From Calendula officinalis (Eukaryota > Streptophyta > Magnoliopsida > Asterales > Asteraceae): a stretch of DNA of 64,000 bases. The translations under genes and the position numbers were made by a program. Below the pieces are notes generated by a model. That model was given only the letters and a program-made list of their open reading frames with translations. It was not told where the DNA came from and made no database searches. Every line of letters starts with the position of its first letter. Within the stretch, counting starts at the first letter, position 1. Location: the NCBI GenBank assembly GCA_963853835.1, contig OY970825.1, positions 39,280,908 to 39,344,907 of the forward strand, given 5' to 3'. Below are positions 58,501 to 64,000 of this stretch, piece after piece.

Positions 58501-61043
58501 ATCTCCCCATTTGTAACAATAGTCTAGGTCGCATATCTTTGAAGTCTTCTTTGTTTGTAAAGCTGGAGCTGAATGTTGAACCGTTGAGCAGTTTTGTTGA
58601 AATATCAGCATCAGCTTTTGATCATCGGTGACATACATACTTTTAATTGGCTTTTCAACCAATTCAAAGTATTCCATAAGACTTCAAGCAAATCAACGGA
58701 ATGTAGACCCATGGATAGAGCGGTTAGCAGCGGAAGTCCTTTCTTGAAGTTGTGGCGTTTGTTGATTTGATGCTGATCCTCGGTTCCTGATATTTGTTGA
58801 AGTCGTAGTAGTGCGGAATATTGATATGATTTAGATTATCTGGCCGTTGTTGATAATGTTAGAGTACGGTCATAGAATCCCTTATCTGATGTATTGACTG
58901 TTGTTGATAAGATTGGAGTACAGTCATCAGATCCTCTATCAGACATAGTGACCGTTGTTGATAAGAGTGGAGTACGGTCGTCTGATCTTCGCACGAGAAG
59001 GTATCAGGGTAACCCAGGATCACATAGATTGCCTGTTAGCACAACAGTTACAGAAACTGTGTGACCTACGTTCAGTGTTAGCATTGATGTTAGCACTGGT
59101 AGGATTTCCATTCAATCATCGTGGAATACCAATATTTTTGGTATCACTATGAATGTTCCGGCAATATCCCAAAGATATGCTTGGTAGAGTGCATGTGTCT
59201 TAGAGAGATTTAATTCGGTTCTAGACTCTATACGTGGACAAACGAAGGCGAGGACTGGAGGTGGGTCCTCTTTTTCAATATCAACAATCTCCAAATGAGA
59301 TGTCGATAGTGGATGTGGTTATCTCCATGATTTTGAAACAAGTACTTTTTATACTTGAGTGGTCAGTGGGGGTTGTACATTGCATCACTGGGTCCATGAT
59401 GTCTTAATCAGAAAGCAACCAATGCAGTCTGATATTGATGTGGGTACCCGGTCATTTGTTCAGTTTAGGGAGGGTTTTCCGTTTTCTTTAACCCTTTCAC
59501 ACATGCTCCTCACTCAACTCACTTTTTCATTTTCAACCACACCCTCGTTTTTTTTTTTTTTTTTTACCATGTGATAAGCTGATTTGCACCACATACTTCA
59601 TACCCCCTCTCAATTTTTACCTCAGCGCACCCCAATCAAGATCCGATGATACTTGATTCTGCTCACCTAGACCTAGGGACCCTCACTTTTTAGTTCCTAT
59701 ATTGTCGCCGGCTCCGGGGAAGATCATGCTGGGTTTAGCAGATCATAGGATTAATTTGAGAGTGGTCTATTACGCTCATGTGCATTTTAGTCAGCTTTCA
59801 AAATATGTTGCATTTTAGAAATTCACATAGATTTTTCTTCGGATTTTGATGTAATGCCGGTAAAAGTTGTTGCCTGAATGATTGTGGATTTTAAGGCACA
59901 ACAACTTGTTCTTTTAAGGTAACACCGGACTCACATAGAGTATCCGTTAGCACACGGTATGAATCGGTAGTCGTTTGCACAACCATTGATTCAAATATGT
60001 GACATGCGTTTAGAGTTGGCGTGATTTCAGCTCTTGCAGGATTTCCACTCGATCCTCGTGAAACATGAGATTGTGATGCCACTACGAGTGTTCCGATGGA
60101 TTCACGGAGATCTATTTCTGTAGTGCAATTGTCCTATATTGGAAGGTTCTTAAGGGTGAGAACTAGACACACTGTGCATACAAAGAGACTTAACCCGGGG
60201 CAGGAGGTTATTATGATTCAATACCGACATACTCCGAATGAGTAGTCAGTAGCTTTTGTGCTACGTCCCCTAATGAAATGAAACAAATTCCTGTTGAGAG
60301 GAATTTGAGTAGTTGATGGTGGCATGCATTTGCTTTACTGGGCCAGTAAAGTCTAGTGAAACATTGAACTTATGAATGATCACCTATTTGTATGGTTGCC
60401 CGGTTTGTTGACGGTTTGGATGCACTCAAGGGTGTGTTTTCTTAAATTTATCATGTTTTCACATCACCGTGCACTCACCTAGTTCTATACCCTAGACGTA
60501 TACCCTCACATTTACTAGTTGGCAGAAATATTTCCCTGGATAGGTTAGGCCGGATTTGGCAAACCATGGGAAGGTATTGTCTTTATGAGAAGATTTTTCG
60601 TTCGTTTATTCATGTTGGGTATTTTTGTTTTGATTTTTCTAAATTTTCTCCCCCTAGAAATAGTAATTCTCCCCCTAGAATTATTATTTATCCCCTCGAC
60701 AAATCAAAAGTATGAAACAGTTTTGAGATTTGAAGACGTACCTTAAACATCGTCGGAGGGTTGGAGGAGAGTTTTTGCGGTGATGACTGATTGAGCTTTT
60801 GTGCTTCCTGGTTATGAGCGGGTTTTGAATCTGATTTGATCAGAAGCCATCTTTCGTTGAGGTCCGGGTTTCAAGCTGATATTCTTGAAAGCCATTCTGA
60901 TGAAGCTCGGGTCATACACTGAAGTGTGTAAGAGCCATACTGTTGAGGCTCGAGTTATACACTGAAGTGTGTATAAGTCATCATGATGAAGCTCGAGTTA
61001 TACATTGAATAATGTATAAGTCATTTAATGTTAATGAAATTGT

Positions 61044-61092
<49 letters not shown>

Positions 61093-61138
61093 GAAAATTT
61101 AATTTTATTAATAATAAAAGAAAATTTAACAAATTAAA

Positions 61139-61210
<72 letters not shown>

Positions 61211-61798
61211 AGATAAATTAAAAGAAAAAGATCCCTGGTCGAGACTGGTAACTATCCCCAAATATTTATCACAGTCATGTGCCTTGAACAGCCCAAGTCA
61301 AGGTATCTCAGATTCTACATAAAACAATTAAAACATGTTTGGTACCCAATTATTTATGGGTCCTGAACGATTAGTGACTGATGTTTTATGTAGAATTATT
61401 TTATGATGAAATTAGAGCTTTGGAGAACTGCAAGGAGGCAGTTTAGAAGTTGTGGATTTAACGATCCATTGTAAAGATTTTTCAGAGGATTGAATAATCC
61501 AATGAGAGTTTTCATTTTTGATCCAGTTAAATTTTACAAACGTTGAAGATTTGGTGGGTGTTTTGTTGTCGCATTTTGAGGAACCTGAAGATTTTGGCTT
61601 AGATGCGCAATTTCCTCGAGAAGACTTGCGACGAGAGAACGAGCGGGTATCAGAGGTTGGTGGGTTTTTGGAAAAAAACTTCGGTTGTTTGGAAACTAGA
61701 GATAATGAAATCTTTTGATTTGATTTTGCTGGTTTAGTGACGTATGATTTGCATTGATATGGATAGCACGTTTTGCATGTGTTTATAAGTTTACCAAG
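58501..61798. other. Non-coding spacer of the retroelement with diverged repeats and (TA)n
   Basis: Two diverged copies of a segment about 0.9 kb apart (about 58985-59320 and 59915-60250) share CACATAGA...GTTAGCACA, GCAGGATTTCCA/GTAGGATTTCCA, TCGTGgAA and GTTCCGg blocks. Short repeats with GAAGCTCGAGTTATACACTG lie at 60890-61020. (TA)n tracts lie at 61045-61088 and 61142-61203. No coding sequence is convincing. Confidence 0.65.
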
Positions 61799-64000
61799 TT
61801 AATGATATACTATGTTCTTATGAATACTGCAAGGTGCATCAAGTCTTAGAAAAAAACGTTTATCAGTCTGAGTTATCTGTTTCTTTGTAATTTTATCAAA
61901 AAGTCTTTTTGTTCCAGATTTGTCAGTTTTAACATACACATCACCAAAATCAGGAGAGTATCGGACAGGACGATAAACAGTAGAATCATAATCAGTTCTA
62001 AAAGCCGTTAAGATAGTTTTCACACAATTAGAGGTATTACATTTATTTTGAACAGAAAAAGAAGAAACTACAGACGTACGAGGACTAGACTTCTTAAGCA
62101 GGCTGGGCTTCTTAAGCATACTAGGTCCAGTCTGAATAGACTTCTCGGATTTCTTGGCTCTTGTGACTCCATTGGGCTTCTTAACCTTCTCACTCTGAGA
62201 CTCTAATTTACTATTGGAAGCATTTAAGACAGGTGAATTAGAGTTTCTCCTCAAGATGATTGGTACAGGATTAACAGGTGCCGGTCCTAATAAAGAGGAT
62301 TTAGAATTTTGAGAAACATTTTTGTCAGTTTTAGGTTTTAATTTTAAAATGGTGTCCTCTAAATTATGTATTTTGTTTTGAAGATTTTCTTTTTCTTTAT
62401 CAAAGGTTTTTTATGTTTCATCAATTTCAGATTCTAATTGTACAATTTTCTTTTCTAAAATTAATGGAGGAACATAAAGCTTTGGTTCTTTGATTTGTTT
62501 TAACACATCATTTTCAGGAATGGAAAATTCAGCTGGTGTGATGATCGGAAAATATTTGTTGTGTTCAAATTTTGCTTTCTTCTTTTCGTACGTTGAGTTT
62601 AAGGCATCATAATTGAAGTTAATTTGAGCATTTTCTTCCTTTTCCCTGTTGAACTTTCAATTTCGGCTTCTTCATCTGGCATATGAAGGAAGCTTTGCCA
62701 GATTCCCAAGTTCATGTAATCGTAATTGTATAGTGTGGGAAGAACATCAGCAACTTTTTCCAGATGACGGGCATTCTCAGCTCCGAGGCCCACTTTTGAC
62801 TTGTATGATCTGATCTCTTTTGGCTCATTGAATTTTATTGTTTGTGCTGTGTGACTGGCATTGACAATCGTTTGTTCCAGTTTAGAAATGTGTTCTTCAG
62901 CATTTTCTTTTCGGACAGTGAGACTGTGTATAGTTGCTGATCGTTCATCGATTTCCTTTTTAAAACTGTTTGTTATGTTTTTTATTTGTTCATTTAATTT
63001 TAGAATTTCGATCTCAGCCATCTTCAACTGATCTTGGTATTCTTTCATCTTGATGTCTGCTGACTTCATCCATGTTTGTTCTCGATTTAATTGAAGCGCC
63101 AGGTCATTTATCAGCTTCTTGGAGTCGTCATTATCACTTGACACCGTTTTCATGGTTTTCAGGTTCGAAATTTCAAGGTTTTTTGCATTAATAATTTGAT
63201 TTAGTCTATTTACCTCACTGGTGTGAGCAGCATGAAAGGATGACAACTGTTGTTGTAACTCTTGTATTTTTTTGATTTGAAAGGTTATTTTGATTGACTT
63301 GAGGAACAAGAGTTTCAAGTTGACGACGAAATGTTAAATTTATGCCTTTAAATTTGAGATTTGTGCATTAGATTCATTAGTTGTGTTAACTTGTTTTTGT
63401 AGACTATTTTTGTAATTCAGAAATTTGAAATTGATAAGCAGATTTTGACGTAGACATCTGATTTTGTAATTCCTTGTTTACTTGAGTTATTTGAAGAGAA
63501 CATTGACTTAAATTACTTAAATCTTTTAAAAGTTGTTCCTTTTCGGATTCTAAAAAGGTAATTTGTTTTGTCAGTTGTGATCTCTCATTAGTTTTAAGAA
63601 AAAGTTTTTCATTAAACAAGGAATTCTCTGATTCATCAGTGTCTGAGTCAGGTAGTAAAGAGTCAAAAGAAGAAGAGTGTACCTCATTTTCATCATTTTG
63701 TGGAACAACCAGCCTATCCCTCAATTCAGTGGGATTATCAGAATTTGATGAAAAAGTACTGATTATCTCAATTTCCTTGTTGGCTTCTTCATTGAATCTA
63801 TCAGAACCCTCAGTATTCTCTCTTGGCATACTGCACAAATTTGCTACTTGTTCTTCATCTTCGGCTAACACTTTTTCAGTCTTAATTTGTTTAGCCATCG
63901 ACATCGTATGTTTATAATACTCTGAATCACGAACGATTGATTTCTTTGTCGCATCCAAAGATGTGATGGACGGCTTTTCAGTTGAGATTGTAGCAGATAT
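61799..64000 (-). pseudogene. gag-like coiled-coil polyprotein of the retroelement, frame-broken
   Basis: Read leftwards from the right edge, the first frame is open through 64000 and down to 63404; it is acidic and then has heptad-rich segments such as LTKQITFLESEKEQLLKDLS. A second frame, 63318-62599, is a long coiled coil (RLNQIINAKNLEISNLKTMK, then IEILKLNEQIKNITNSF). A third, 62254-61799, is basic and Ser/Lys-rich with SLLKKSSPRTSVVSS, ending at 61799. Joining needs at least two frame changes and one stop (about 62410). Such long coiled-coil gag tails occur in some plant copia elements. No zinc knuckle or protease is seen within the window. Confidence 0.6.

Larger units (their letters stand above)
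58182..64000 (-). mobile_element. LTR retroelement without recognisable pol (left part)
   Basis: Minus orientation. The 3' LTR is at 58182-58500, preceded on the minus strand by AAATGGGGAGAT, a purine tract of copia type. Inward lie a 3.3-kb non-coding spacer and then gag-like coiled-coil frames from 61799 to the right edge. No protease, integrase or RT motif is seen. The 5' LTR is off the window. It looks like a non-autonomous element of TR-GAG or LARD type. Confidence 0.65.

Overview
The window is nuclear DNA of a flowering plant: introns with GT..AG ends, a group IIc WRKY gene, Ty1/copia and Ty3/gypsy elements, MITEs, tRNA-derived SINEs and long (TA)n tracts. The style of the polyproteins and of the FAR1-like and Ulp1-like genes suggests a eudicot, perhaps Asteraceae; this is inference from recalled families, not a database match. 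Nearly all of the 64 kb is transposable-element DNA in nested layers. The only gene that looks intact and host-like is a WRKY factor at 27067-28543 (minus).

1-20 kb: a minus-strand Ty1/copia element, running off the left edge and ending at 13601, sits inside a FAR1/MULE-type reading frame (13602-14993, plus). The copia is itself split by a nearly pristine 9.6-kb Ty3/gypsy element (1257-10879) with a perfect GTACT target duplication, two 2.35-kb LTRs differing by only six transitions, and an intact 1573-residue gag-pol frame. Convergent to the FAR1-like remnant is a decayed multi-exon gene with a mobile-domain-like N-terminus and an Ulp1-like C-terminus (15873-19980, minus).

20-33 kb: microsatellites, a MITE family embedded in (TA)n tracts, a broken plastid-protein-like gene (21777-22625), a copia RNase H scrap, a SINE with an 11-bp target duplication, then the WRKY gene. 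That gene carries the WRKYGKK variant, has a Stowaway-type MITE in intron 1, and has two W-boxes next to its TATA box.

33.7-38 kb: a non-autonomous CACTA element (33776-36552, TAC target duplication) with no transposase. It carries a hairpin that matches a MIR172 precursor (35302-35402) and two small unrecognised genes. Its 3' end and flank have been tandemly duplicated. I consider this the most interesting locus here.

38-46 kb: a plant mariner-like transposase gene whose frameshifts all fall in homopolymers, split by a 2.2-kb solo LTR (39752-41962, CATTC duplication). That LTR holds six tandem hairpin units whose stems covary. Mariner-derived MITEs, a GRF-finger-like frame, and a tandemly repeated block with Helitron-like 3' ends follow.

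48-58 kb: a 1.4-kb array built around the palindrome CACATGTG, a second related LTR, and a degenerate short-LTR copia element (51578-57983) with a third related LTR (55538-57257) in its gag.

58-64 kb: the left part of a minus-strand LTR retroelement that shows coiled-coil gag-like frames and a 3.3-kb spacer but no recognisable pol. It is inserted just after the A-box of a SINE.
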